Source of the DNA: Candidatus Cloacimonadota bacterium
GTDB taxonomy: Bacteria > Cloacimonadota > Cloacimonadia > JGIOTU-2
Direction of reading: 5' to 3'
Assembly (NCBI GenBank): GCA_011043895.1
Contig: DRBZ01000078.1
Location: forward strand, 1 to 26,888
Length of the DNA: 26,888 bases
Part shown: piece after piece, positions 7,500 to 15,755 of the stretch
Layout: every line of letters starts with the position of its first letter
Position numbering within the stretch: the stretch's first letter is position 1
The notes under the pieces: model-generated
The model's input: the letters and a program-made list of their open reading frames with translations, nothing else
What the model was told of the DNA's origin: nothing
Databases searched by the model: none
Program-made: the position numbers and the translations under genes

Positions 7500-8057
7500 A
7501 TGGCATCAACAGCCGATTTTCGTAACGGAATGGTAATAATGTATAAAGATAATCTCTATGAGATTGTGGAGTTCTTACACGTCAAACCAGGAAAGGGTGG
7601 TGCATTTGTTCGAACAAAATTGAAAAATGTAAAAACCGGACAGGTCATTGATAATACCTTTCGCTCCGGTGAAAAAGTGGAAGAGGTTCGCGTTGAAAAG
7701 AAAAAAATGGAATATCTTTATAACGATGGAATGCATTATGTTGTCATGAATCCTGATACTTATGAACAGGTTGAAATAAACGAGGATTTATTCGGCGACA
7801 AAAAGTATCTTATCAAAGAGAATATGGAAATTGCACTCATCCAGACTGATGATGAGATTATCGATATCGAACTTCCCACCACGGTGAATCTCAAAGTGGT
7901 TGAATGTGAACCCGGTGTAAAAGGTAACACTGCAACGAATGTGACAAAAAGTGCAAAACTGGAATCTGGTCTGGAGGTTCAGGTGCCCTTGTTCATCAAT
8001 AAGGGGGATGTTCTTAAGATCGATACGAGAACCAACCAGTATATAGAAAGAGTGTAA
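7500..8057 (+). CDS. efp: Translation elongation factor P
   Basis: EF-P binds ribosomes stalled at proline runs and promotes peptide bond formation. The 185-residue protein has the three-domain EF-P length. The loop carrying the modified residue is HVKPGKGGAF, with Lys32 in the place of E. coli Lys34; I see no EpmA, EpmB or other modification gene in the window. The acidic middle and the end (KGDVLKIDTRTNQYIERV) are typical. A GGAG ribosome binding site lies just before the ATG, 12 bases after recR. Confidence 0.97.
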   Translation: MASTADFRNGMVIMYKDNLYEIVEFLHVKPGKGGAFVRTKLKNVKTGQVIDNTFRSGEKVEEVRVEKKKMEYLYNDGMHYVVMNPDTYEQVEINEDLFGDKKYLIKENMEIALIQTDDEIIDIELPTTVNLKVVECEPGVKGNTATNVTKSAKLESGLEVQVPLFINKGDVLKIDTRTNQYIERV

Positions 8058-8068
8058 TTCCAGGCGGA

Positions 8069-8581
8069 GTGCAATTTTATAACAATCCCCGTTTCTGTCT
8101 TTCCTGCGGAGCTAAACTTGTAAGAAAGACAGATCAAAATAACATGAAGAGGATCTTCTGTCCTTTATGTGGGTGGACTTATTATGCGAATCCTATCCCC
8201 GCTTCTGCGTGTATTGTGCTCAGGGATAACAATGAACTGCTTCTGATCAAACGAAAAAACGAACCTAATCCTAGTGCATGGGCACTTCCCAGCGGCTACG
8301 TCGAAATTGATGAAACTGCCGAAGAATGTGCAGTGCACGAGTTGTATGAGGAAACTGGACTGATCGGTGAAGTTGATGAATTCCTCGGCTACTTCTTTCA
8401 ATCTTCTCCAATATATAAACGTGTGATTACCTTTGGATTTCTTATGAATATTACTGGAGGAGAACTGAACCCCGGTGATGATGCACTTGCTGCAAAATAT
8501 TACTCTCTAAATAATCTTCCTGATATTCCCTTTGCTTCACATAATAAATTGATCGAGATATTAAGAAAAAAATTAGGGTGA
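8069..8581 (+). CDS. Nudix hydrolase with N-terminal zinc ribbon
   Basis: The 170-residue product has a zinc ribbon (Cys10, Cys13, Cys31, Cys34) followed by a Nudix domain. The Nudix box spans residues 76-98, starts GYVEID and contains HELYEETGL. It follows the consensus except that the Arg of the REUxEE core is His90. Nudix enzymes hydrolyse nucleoside diphosphates linked to another group; zinc-ribbon members recall NADH pyrophosphatase NudC, but this one is much shorter than NudC, so the substrate is open. The start is GTG at 8069, since the next ATG would cut off half the zinc ribbon. The stop lies just before the start of the next gene. Confidence 0.88.
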   Translation: MQFYNNPRFCLSCGAKLVRKTDQNNMKRIFCPLCGWTYYANPIPASACIVLRDNNELLLIKRKNEPNPSAWALPSGYVEIDETAEECAVHELYEETGLIGEVDEFLGYFFQSSPIYKRVITFGFLMNITGGELNPGDDALAAKYYSLNNLPDIPFASHNKLIEILRKKLG

Positions 8582-8583
8582 AT

Positions 8584-9183
8584 ATGAGACTGGTACTTGC
8601 CACACATAATAGAGACAAAATTCAAGAGATCAATGTACTTTTACAGGAATTACCGATTCAAATCCTGACATTTGAAGATTTTGACAGTCTCCCAGAGGTG
8701 ATCGAGGATAGAGATACTCTCGAAGGAAATGCAGAGAAAAAAGCTCGAGAAATCTATGAAGAAACTGGTTTACCCGCTATGGCTGATGATACAGGTCTTT
8801 TTGTTCATGCATTACATGGAGAACCTGGTGTGTATAGTTCCCGCTATGCCGGTGAAAATGTCACGTATGCTGACAATCGGCACCTGCTTCTGAAAAACAT
8901 GGAAGATGTTCCTCTTAAAGATCGAGATGCAGAATTCAGAACAATTATTGTACTTATGTTGAACGAAGATGAAAAATTTATCGTTGAAGGATCTTGTTCG
9001 GGTTATATAGGATTTAAAGAGAAAGGTACTATGGGTTTTGGTTACGATCCAATATTTTATCTAAAGGAATCCGGGAAAAGTTTTGCAGAGCTTTCATTAG
9101 CAGAGAAGAACGAGATCAGCCATCGAGGAAGAGCATTAAAGAAGATCAAGAAAATTTTAGAAGAAATAACAAAAAATACATAG
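8584..9183 (+). CDS. rdgB: Non-canonical purine NTP pyrophosphatase (RdgB/HAM1 family)
   Basis: This enzyme removes dITP, XTP and similar deaminated nucleotides by hydrolysing them to monophosphates, keeping them out of DNA and RNA. The 199-residue product shows the family signatures LATHNRDKIQEI at the start, MADDTGLFVHALHGEPGVYSSR in the first third, MGFGYDPIFYL, and SHRGRALKK near the end. I chose ATG 8584: it fits the usual family start and has AGGG (8574-8577) at good spacing. GTG 8578, overlapping the Nudix stop, would add two residues. Together with the Nudix gene upstream it forms a nucleotide-cleaning pair. Confidence 0.95.
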   Translation: MRLVLATHNRDKIQEINVLLQELPIQILTFEDFDSLPEVIEDRDTLEGNAEKKAREIYEETGLPAMADDTGLFVHALHGEPGVYSSRYAGENVTYADNRHLLLKNMEDVPLKDRDAEFRTIIVLMLNEDEKFIVEGSCSGYIGFKEKGTMGFGYDPIFYLKESGKSFAELSLAEKNEISHRGRALKKIKKILEEITKNT

Positions 9184-9190
9184 GGGGAAC

Positions 9191-10519
9191 ATGGATAAAC
9201 ACAATGTTCTTAAAAAAGTAGAGGAGGAGAAGGTAAAGTTCATCCTTCTTCAGTTCTCAGACATATATGGTGTAGTAAAAAGCATTACAATCCCGGTCAA
9301 TCATCTCGAATCATCACTTGATCGTGGAACCTGGTTTGATGGTTCATCCATTGAGGGATTTGCCCGTATCGCTGAGAGTGATATGTATCTCATTCCCGAT
9401 CCGAATACCTATTCATTTATTCCATGGTTGCAATCTGACGATGGTAATACTGCTAGACTTATCTGTGATGTATATGGTTCCGATGGAAAGCCCTTTGAAG
9501 GCGATCCTAGATATATCCTGAAAAGTACTCTCAAGGAAGCTGAAGATATGGGATATTTCTATAAGACTGGTCCTGAGATTGAGTTCTTCCTTTTGAAAAA
9601 AGATGGTGGATTACATACACTTCCTCATGATAAAGCTGGCTATTTCGATCTAACTATGGATCAGGCATATGAAATTCGCAGGGAGATGACCTCTGTACTT
9701 CAGATGATGGGTATCAATGTGGAAGCAACCCACCATGAGGTTGGGATCGGACAGCATGAGATTGATTTCAGATACGATCATGCACTGAAAACTGCTGATA
9801 ATGCCACTACAATCCGCTTCACGCTCAAAGCAATTGCTCAAAAATATAACCTAATGGCAACATTTATGCCGAAACCACTTGCTGGCATAAACGGAAATGG
9901 CATGCATGTGCATCAGAGTCTTTTTGATTCAGAGGGTAATAATGTCTTTTATGATGACAATAATCCCTACCATCTTTCTCAAGTAGCTTTTCATTTTCTT
10001 GCAGGGCAGCTCAGGCACATCAAAGGAATGACCGCTATCCTAAACCCGATCGTGAATTCTTATAAACGGCTCGTTTCAGGTTATGAAGCACCTGTGTATA
10101 TCAGCTGGGCACGTACGAATCGATCATCCTTGATAAGAATTCCAAAATATCTTGAAGGCAGACCGCAATCCACAAGACTGGAACTTCGTAATCCCGATCC
10201 GAGTTGTAACATCTACCTCGCTTTTGCCGTGATGCTCAAAGCAGGTCTGGAAGGTATAAAAGATAAGATCGATCCACCAGAACCGGTTGAAGAGGATGTA
10301 TACAACTTTAGCGATGCCAGACTGGAGGAAATGAAAATCGATACACTACCAGGTTCATTGTTGCAAGCTTTATATGAGATGAAGCGTGATGATCTGATAA
10401 AGAACACTCTCGGTGCTCATACTTATGAACGTTACCTCGAAGCAAAGAATAAAGAATGGAATGAATTCCGAATACAGGTAACTGAATGGGAGCTTGAGCG
10501 GTATCTTGAGATGTATTGA
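9191..10519 (+). CDS. glnA: Glutamine synthetase, type I
   Basis: Makes glutamine from glutamate, ammonia and ATP. The 442-residue length fits the GSI-alpha subtype (as in Bacillus and Thermotoga) rather than the longer GSI-beta enzymes that are controlled by adenylylation; the subtype is inferred from length. Visible signatures are WFDGSSIEGFARI, the metal-site GPEIEFFL, the ATP-site INGNGMHVHQS, the glutamate loop YISWARTNRSSLIRIP, and STRLELRNPDPSCN. A strong AGGGGG ribosome binding site precedes the ATG, 7 bases after the rdgB stop. The stop TGA overlaps the start of the methyltransferase gene. No glnB or glnR gene is present. Confidence 0.98.
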   Translation: MDKHNVLKKVEEEKVKFILLQFSDIYGVVKSITIPVNHLESSLDRGTWFDGSSIEGFARIAESDMYLIPDPNTYSFIPWLQSDDGNTARLICDVYGSDGKPFEGDPRYILKSTLKEAEDMGYFYKTGPEIEFFLLKKDGGLHTLPHDKAGYFDLTMDQAYEIRREMTSVLQMMGINVEATHHEVGIGQHEIDFRYDHALKTADNATTIRFTLKAIAQKYNLMATFMPKPLAGINGNGMHVHQSLFDSEGNNVFYDDNNPYHLSQVAFHFLAGQLRHIKGMTAILNPIVNSYKRLVSGYEAPVYISWARTNRSSLIRIPKYLEGRPQSTRLELRNPDPSCNIYLAFAVMLKAGLEGIKDKIDPPEPVEEDVYNFSDARLEEMKIDTLPGSLLQALYEMKRDDLIKNTLGAHTYERYLEAKNKEWNEFRIQVTEWELERYLEMY

Positions 10520-11280
10520 TGAAGCCGATTGATTCTGCAAAACTCTACTGCGATGGACGTCATTATGATGCCCAGCATACTGATGTGTATGGTGATCTTT
10601 CATTCTACTCATCACAGGCACAAAGATTCGGGGAACCTATTCTCGAACTGGCATGTGGCACAGGAAGATTAACACTTCCACTGGCTAAAGAAGGATATGA
10701 CATTACCGGATTGGATATCTCTTTGGGTATGCTAAAGACTGCGAAAGAAAAAGCTGAGAAAGAGAACTTGAATATTCCATGGTTTCATGCAGACTGCCGA
10801 AACTTCCACCTTGCTAAAAAATTCAATCTTATATTCATTCCTTTCAACTCTTTTGCACATATTCACGATAGAGAATCCTTCGAAGCGCTCTGCAGCTGTG
10901 TGAAAAAGCATCTTATGTGCAATGGTCATTTCATCATAGACATCTTTAATCCCGATCTGAGAATACTCATCGCAGAAAACCCAAAACGGCATAAAGTTGC
11001 TGAATATAAGGAACCAAATAGCAATGAGAAAGTACTGATCACTGAAAGCAATAAGTATGACCGATCAACACAAATCAATCATATCACATGGTTCTATAAG
11101 ATTGGTGACAGTAAAGAATATCCCGTTGAACTAAACATGAGAATTTATTATCCCGAAGAATTAGTGAATAAACTTTTTTACAATGATTTTGAGGTTGTAG
11201 ACCGATTCGGTGATTGGGATGAATGCATTTTTCAGAGTGATTCTCCGCGACACATTGTAGTGTGTAAAAAGAGGATTTAA
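10519..11280 (+). CDS. Class I SAM-dependent methyltransferase
   Basis: The 253-residue protein has a Rossmann-type methyltransferase fold. The SAM-binding motif I is ILELACGTGRLTLPLAKEG at about 35-53, followed by motif II DITGLDISLGML and the motif near FNLIFIPFNSFAHI. The C-terminal third (WFYKIGDS, MRIYYPEELVNKLFYNDFEVVDRFGDW) is the beta-rich end seen in small-molecule methyltransferases. The substrate is unknown. The ATG overlaps the glnA stop (TGATG), so it is likely translated with glnA. Its stop overlaps the end of the GNAT pseudogene on the other strand by three bases. Confidence 0.88.
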   Translation: MKPIDSAKLYCDGRHYDAQHTDVYGDLSFYSSQAQRFGEPILELACGTGRLTLPLAKEGYDITGLDISLGMLKTAKEKAEKENLNIPWFHADCRNFHLAKKFNLIFIPFNSFAHIHDRESFEALCSCVKKHLMCNGHFIIDIFNPDLRILIAENPKRHKVAEYKEPNSNEKVLITESNKYDRSTQINHITWFYKIGDSKEYPVELNMRIYYPEELVNKLFYNDFEVVDRFGDWDECIFQSDSPRHIVVCKKRI

Positions 11281-11708
11281 ACTTCTGGAAATTTCTTTTT
11301 TGTGAAGTAGATGATATCATCATGCCTGGTGTAACCTGTCTTTGAGAAGAGGTTCATCGATGGAGGGTTTGGATCATCTATGAGCACTGCAAATATTTCT
11401 ATACCATTTTCTGATAGCCACTTTTCCGAAGCTTTTATCAGTTACTGTGCAATACTTTTATTACGAAATTCTTTGAGCACAGCCAGCCTGTTCAACCATC
11501 CCTCTCTGCCATCATGAGTGACCATAACGGATCCAATAATTTCCCCACCTTTTTCTGCCAGAAATAGTGTTAGATTATCAAGCTCAAGCTATTTTTTCAG
11601 GTGTTCGATCCTATCCCTGCCTTTAGGTTTGTAGATAAGTTCTGCTCTTTGCCATAATTCAATGATCTTTGGTAAGTCTTGTGCTGATGCTTCTCGAATC
11701 TTAACCAT
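11277..11708 (-). pseudogene. GNAT family N-acetyltransferase with two in-frame stop codons
   Basis: A full-length GNAT acetyltransferase frame of 143 codons runs from ATG 11708 to TAA 11277. It is interrupted by TAG at 11591-11589 (codon 40) and TAA at 11444-11442 (codon 89). The frame is otherwise unbroken and clearly of family type: it starts MVKIREASAQDLPKIIELW, has LAEKGGEIIGSVMVTHDGREG and RLAVLKEFRNKSIAQ, the TAA falls in the acetyl-CoA loop region, and it ends with FAVLIDDPN, LFSKTGYTRHDDIIYF. Family members usually have RGKGIAK.LI where the second stop lies. Both codons could come from one base change (for example CAG to TAG and CAA to TAA). There are no frameshifts, so decay is recent or the bases are wrong. 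The start overlaps the end of the alkD-like gene by 8 bases. Confidence 0.85.
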
Positions 11709-12381
11709 TCTTTATTCTCTTGATTATTTTTTCATCCCGAAGTTCTTGAAGTGCATCTTTTGCGATCCAGCGTGCAGTAGGATCGTCAATTTTCTCGATT
11801 TTTTCTGCTACTTCGATTGCTTTCTTATGAAGGGTGGTGTTACGTTTTCCTATTTGACGAAGCGCCCAGTTAACAGCTTTCTTTACCATATTCCGCTCAT
11901 CGGTCGAATGATCATATATGAGCTGGAGAAAGGGTTCGAACTTTTCATCTGGAGATTTCTTGTCACTCACTGCAAGACGAGCCATCAAAACGAAACCTAT
12001 TCTTAGGGCGAATTCTTCAGGACGCTTTGCTAGTTCTTGCGCTTTTTCGTATGCAAAGGGGAGTTTCTCAAAGAGGTTCATGCAGAACTGGTCACAAATC
12101 TCCCAGTAGTTAAAAGCAGCAATATATGTTTCCATTTCTTCGTCTGAAATATATTCGATTTCTTCAATCATTGAAGAAAGTATTCTTGTTTCTCGTGTGT
12201 TGATTTTCCATAATTCTTGGGCTAACTTGTGATCTTTTCCAGCCTTTTTTGCTATTTGTCTGAGAATAGGAATCCTTACTCCAAAGGTTTTATCTGGTGT
12301 AATGCCAAATCGTTGCATACCTTTGATACTTTTTGAATCTGCATTTTTTTTTAGCTCAGTAAGGATGTCTTGGATATTCAT
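11701..12381 (-). CDS. DNA alkylation repair protein (AlkD-like HEAT-repeat glycosylase)
   Basis: AlkD-type enzymes remove N3- and N7-alkylated purines from DNA and consist almost wholly of HEAT-like helical repeats. The 226-residue product matches that build and carries family blocks MQRFGITPDKTFGVRIPILRQIAK near the start, WEICDQFCMNLF in the middle, and NMVKKAVNWALRQIGKRN towards the end. This last block and the WEICD stretch contain the Trp and Asp residues expected at the DNA-facing groove; I infer the catalytic site from family knowledge. It is divergent from the beta-helix protein gene across a 100-bp A-rich gap (runs of A at 12401-12409, 12445-12450 and 12459-12465). The acetyltransferase pseudogene follows in the same operon. 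Confidence 0.9.
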   Translation of the reverse strand: MNIQDILTELKKNADSKSIKGMQRFGITPDKTFGVRIPILRQIAKKAGKDHKLAQELWKINTRETRILSSMIEEIEYISDEEMETYIAAFNYWEICDQFCMNLFEKLPFAYEKAQELAKRPEEFALRIGFVLMARLAVSDKKSPDEKFEPFLQLIYDHSTDERNMVKKAVNWALRQIGKRNTTLHKKAIEVAEKIEKIDDPTARWIAKDALQELRDEKIIKRIKNG

Positions 12382-12481
12382 GACAATAAAATATCATCTG
12401 AAAAAAAAATATCAAGTTTAGGAAAATTTATAAAAATCTTTACGAAAAAATTTTAAACAAAAAAATGCAAACATAAGAATC

Positions 12482-14302
12482 ATGAAAATATCATTTAATT
12501 CTAAATTGCATTTGAAAATAGTCATTACAGTATTATTGATGACTTTGTACTTTACTTTTACAAATCATCTCTTTTCAGAAACTAATGTCCAACCAGGTGG
12601 AGTAAGTGGAATTTGGGCGATTGACAGAAGCCCGTTTATCATTCATGATAGTATTTTTGTTCCCGTGGATAGTATTCTTGTCATTGAGCCCGGAGTTACA
12701 GTCATTTTTTCTGTTCCAATTGAATTTGAAATTTATGGGAAATTGCTTTCTGAGGGAACCGAAACAGATTCAATACTTTTCACGGTTGTTGATCCCTCGA
12801 TAAGCACGAGCATATCATTTTACGATATTGATCTTACCAATCAGGATCGCTCATGTATAAAATATACCAAACTCAACAAAATCGGTATCTATCTCGATAA
12901 GTCTTCAAATGTCTTGATCGAAAAGAGTTTTATTTCCGGTAGATTCGGTGGACCAGGAATTTATTTTCATGATTCAGATGCGATAGTTCGCGATGTGATC
13001 GTCAATAATTGTGAAGCAACAAATTATGGTGGAGGAATACTGTGCAATGATGATTCCGATCCATGGCTAATTGATCTTGACGTGGTAAGTAATAATCCGG
13101 ATGGCATACATTGCAGATTTGGATCATCTCCCATAATAGAAAACGTAAAGATCGCTGATAATAATGGTATTGGTTTAAATTGCAATTATGATTCTTCACC
13201 AATGCTCTACGAGGTAACGATAGCTGGGAATCAGGGAGGGGGAATCCGCTGTTATGAGGATTGCAATATCGTTATCGAGCAGAGTAGCATAAACAATAAT
13301 TCCACACTTGGTGGTTTATATAGTGTTGAATCGGTACCTAGTTTGAGGAATGTGATAATTAATGATAATACTAGTGATGATTCTGGAGGGGGAATCTATT
13401 TAGTGGGAAATGAATCTGTAAGCTTTGATAATGTTCAATTGATCGGGAATACTGCTGATTGGGATGGAGGGGCAATCTGTGCTGAATCAAATAATTTTAC
13501 CATACATCTTAAGAATACACTTATAGCTAATAATTTTGCCCATAATTCTGGTGGTGGGATAAATCTTATAGGGGGACCGAAGCTTAGAGCTTCCAATATT
13601 ACAGTTTGTAATAATTCAACTGAAGGATTGGGCGGGGGTATCATGTGCCAGCTCGAGAGCGAGGTTGTAATTTTTAATAGCATTATCTGGTACAATAGCG
13701 GTGGAGAAGTGATCGAATTCTGGACAGGAGAGGAAGCAGTCGTTATCTTCCATTCTAATATCAGTGGAGGTTGGTATGGTCCCGGTATTAACAATATTGA
13801 AAGTATCCCTCTGTTTGCAGACACACTCTACCATCTTTCATCGAACTCTCCTTGTATAGACAGTGGATCACCTGACACACTCGGACTTGACCTTCCCCCA
13901 TTCGATCTTGATGGGAATCTGCGTATCTGGGATGGAGATGGAGATGGAGAAGAAATAATCGATATGGGAGTTTATGAATTTGGATCTCCTGTTTATTCTT
14001 CCGTCGAAGAACCACCAGTTCATCAAAGTATTTCTTCTGTGTGTTATCCAAATCCTTTTTCTACCTCGACGATTCTTTGCTTTTATGGTAAATTTAGTCC
14101 GTGGGATTTGCCCGATATCAAAATATATAATATTAAAGGACAATTAATCAGAAATCTTACTGCTTCATTATCTGATTTTGGACTACAAGCACTTTGGGAT
14201 AGCAAGAACGCAGAAGGTAGTGTTGTTTCACCCGGTATTTATCTGTATGCGATAGACGATGGGAATGAGAAGATTGTGCGTAAAGTGATCTTTATGCATT
14301 GA
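12482..14302 (+). CDS. Secreted right-handed beta-helix protein with C-terminal sorting domain
   Basis: The 606-residue protein has an N-terminal signal peptide (basic start, hydrophobic core about 12-28). From about 130 to 400 it consists of repeated short beta-helix units with the recurring pattern GGGI..., NN, N..., for example GGGILCNDDSDP, GIHCRFGSSPII and GGGIYLVGNESVSF. After this comes a block DLDGNLRIWDGDGDG...IDMGVYEFG, known from surface polymorphic-type beta-helix proteins. Residues about 520-606 form a sorting-type domain (CYPNPF, IYNIKGQLIRN, GIYLYAIDD, final KVIFMH) of the kind that targets proteins through type IX-like secretion in FCB-group bacteria. No obvious ribosome binding site precedes the ATG. 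It is probably a surface protein acting on or binding polysaccharide; that is inference. Confidence 0.88.
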   Translation: MKISFNSKLHLKIVITVLLMTLYFTFTNHLFSETNVQPGGVSGIWAIDRSPFIIHDSIFVPVDSILVIEPGVTVIFSVPIEFEIYGKLLSEGTETDSILFTVVDPSISTSISFYDIDLTNQDRSCIKYTKLNKIGIYLDKSSNVLIEKSFISGRFGGPGIYFHDSDAIVRDVIVNNCEATNYGGGILCNDDSDPWLIDLDVVSNNPDGIHCRFGSSPIIENVKIADNNGIGLNCNYDSSPMLYEVTIAGNQGGGIRCYEDCNIVIEQSSINNNSTLGGLYSVESVPSLRNVIINDNTSDDSGGGIYLVGNESVSFDNVQLIGNTADWDGGAICAESNNFTIHLKNTLIANNFAHNSGGGINLIGGPKLRASNITVCNNSTEGLGGGIMCQLESEVVIFNSIIWYNSGGEVIEFWTGEEAVVIFHSNISGGWYGPGINNIESIPLFADTLYHLSSNSPCIDSGSPDTLGLDLPPFDLDGNLRIWDGDGDGEEIIDMGVYEFGSPVYSSVEEPPVHQSISSVCYPNPFSTSTILCFYGKFSPWDLPDIKIYNIKGQLIRNLTASLSDFGLQALWDSKNAEGSVVSPGIYLYAIDDGNEKIVRKVIFMH

Positions 14303-14373
14303 TTGTATAGTAATTATTTCTTTTTGGGAATTATAAAAGTCAACTATTTGTCGTATGTTTTTTGTGCATAATC

Positions 14374-14379
14374 TTGACA
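14374..14379 (+). promoter_or_regulatory. Possible -35 box of the membrane protein gene
   Basis: A perfect TTGACA lies 78 bases before ATG 14457. The matching -10 box is uncertain: TATCAA, 15 bp downstream, is the best candidate. The gap 14303-14456 shows nothing else. Confidence 0.3.
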
Positions 14380-14456
14380 GAATATTTAAATCAATATCAA
14401 ATACTTACGCTAATCTGCTTCACCAAATGCAGAAATAAATATGCAGGAGTTAATGT

Positions 14457-15092
14457 ATGAACGAACAACTATCAATTGGTAATATTATCTCTAATGGTTT
14501 TTCCTATGGTTTCAAAAATATTCTCAACCTACTTGGAGCCATTATTCTCTGGCTTGTCACCATCTGGATACCATACCTGAACATTGGAACTACTATCGGT
14601 CTTGTTGGATTGATAGTGCACATGAGTAAGGGTAAACCCTTCTCTCCAACCGTAATCTTTGATGCAAAATATCGTAAGAACTTTGGCGAATTCTTCCTGC
14701 TGTATGGATTCATGGCAATTGGGATCTATTTTGCGTCGATTCTTATGCTCATTCCTGGAATCGTGTTGCAAGTAGCATGGAGTCAGGCACTTTATCTATT
14801 CCTTGACAAAGACGTAAAACCACTAAGTGCCCTTAGAAAAAGTAATGAGTTGACCTATGGAAAGAAATGGAACATCTTCCTCGGTATTTTCATACTGATG
14901 GTGATTGTAGGTATCATTTTTGCAATTCTTGTTGCGATCTTCAATGCAATTTGGTCATTCCTTGGTGGACTCTTCACATTTATTGGTATTATCATCATAA
15001 TTGCTATTGGTATGGGAGTGAATGCCTACATATATAGTGTGCTCTCGAAAGAGTTTGAAGCAGAAAAAGAACCTACTCCTCTTGAAGTGTAA
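14457..15092 (+). CDS. Multi-pass membrane protein of unknown function
   Basis: The 211-residue protein has about five hydrophobic segments: 20-52, 78-108, 140-170 and 172-195, the first and last of these possibly double. A conserved-looking soluble stretch in the middle (DVKPLSALRKSNELTYGKKWNIFLGIF) recalls the 'xxSLKxSxELTxGNKWKIF' loop of DUF975/DUF4013-type proteins, which are otherwise uncharacterised. The C-terminus is charged (LSKEFEAEKEPTPLEV). An AGGAG ribosome binding site precedes the ATG, and the gene is followed by a strong terminator, so it is probably expressed as a single gene. Confidence 0.75.
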   Translation: MNEQLSIGNIISNGFSYGFKNILNLLGAIILWLVTIWIPYLNIGTTIGLVGLIVHMSKGKPFSPTVIFDAKYRKNFGEFFLLYGFMAIGIYFASILMLIPGIVLQVAWSQALYLFLDKDVKPLSALRKSNELTYGKKWNIFLGIFILMVIVGIIFAILVAIFNAIWSFLGGLFTFIGIIIIIAIGMGVNAYIYSVLSKEFEAEKEPTPLEV

Positions 15093-15112
15093 GTTCTAAT
15101 CATATTATATGC

Positions 15113-15142
15113 AAAGAGAGGAACTGAGTTCCTCTCTTTTTT
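15113..15142 (+). terminator. Rho-independent terminator
   Basis: A perfect 12-bp stem (15113-15124 with 15128-15139) has loop TGA and a run of six T at 15137-15142. It lies 20 bases after the membrane protein stop and only 4 bases before the ATG of the next gene. Confidence 0.92.
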
Positions 15143-15146
15143 ATTT

Positions 15147-15755
15147 ATGAAAAGAAAACCGGATATACTCATATTTGATCTTTCTGAAGTAATCATCAGA
15201 GGGCTTGTCGGCATAGAAAATGAGGTTGCAAGAAAATTAGGAATACCCTCAGATGGATTATTGAAAAAATTTGGAGACCAAAACCTTAGGGAATTATGTA
15301 AAGGAAACATAACTGAACAAGTTTATCTAAAAAATCTAATTACTGAATTTGGCTGGAATATTTCACCTTTTGTTATTCAGCAAATACTAAGAGAGAATTT
15401 TCATTATATCATAGAAAATATGGATGTGTTAATAGAAAGACTGTCAGATTCTTATACATTATATCTTATGAGTGATCATGCAAAAGAATGGATAGAATAT
15501 ATCACTAAGTATCATGAATTTTTAACATGCTTCAAATACAAGGTTTTTTCATTTGAAACCTCTGTTCTCAAAAGCGAACCGGAAAGTTTTGAATACCTCA
15601 TTCAAACATATAATTTGAATCCTGAAGAATGCATATTCATTGATGATAATTTCAATAATATACTCATTGCCAAAAGCATCGGATTCAACACATTACACTT
15701 CAAGAATCGGGCAAAGCTGGTTCGTGATTTAATAAAATATGGTGTGGCTTTATGA
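15147..15755 (+). CDS. HAD superfamily hydrolase-like protein (YihX-like, altered motif I)
   Basis: The 202-residue product has the order of motifs of HAD subfamily IA: motif I ILIFDLSEVI with nucleophile Asp11, a helical cap (about 20-85), motif II with YLMSDHAKEW, motif III Lys in SVLKSEPESF, and motif IV CIFIDDNFNNILIAKSIGF. Position +2 from the nucleophile is Ser13, where most HAD phosphatases have a general acid/base Asp. The E. coli YihX family has Gly there and is active, so this is not proof of inactivity. There is no ribosome binding site, and the terminator hairpin ends just upstream, so how it is expressed is unclear. The stop overlaps the glycerate kinase start (ATGA). Confidence 0.8.
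   Translation: MKRKPDILIFDLSEVIIRGLVGIENEVARKLGIPSDGLLKKFGDQNLRELCKGNITEQVYLKNLITEFGWNISPFVIQQILRENFHYIIENMDVLIERLSDSYTLYLMSDHAKEWIEYITKYHEFLTCFKYKVFSFETSVLKSEPESFEYLIQTYNLNPEECIFIDDNFNNILIAKSIGFNTLHFKNRAKLVRDLIKYGVAL

Noticed and set aside
11662..12109. Plus-strand ORFs opposite the AlkD-like gene
   Set aside because: They are antisense frames of a clear family member and have no ribosome binding site.
12980..13660. Short repeated GGGI/NN-coding units as a DNA repeat or CRISPR-like array
   Set aside because: The repetition is at protein level (beta-helix turns) with varying DNA and no constant spacers.
13435..14143. Several overlapping minus-strand ORFs in the beta-helix gene
   Set aside because: They are shadows of a well-supported plus-strand gene with a signal peptide and a sorting domain, and show no known motif.
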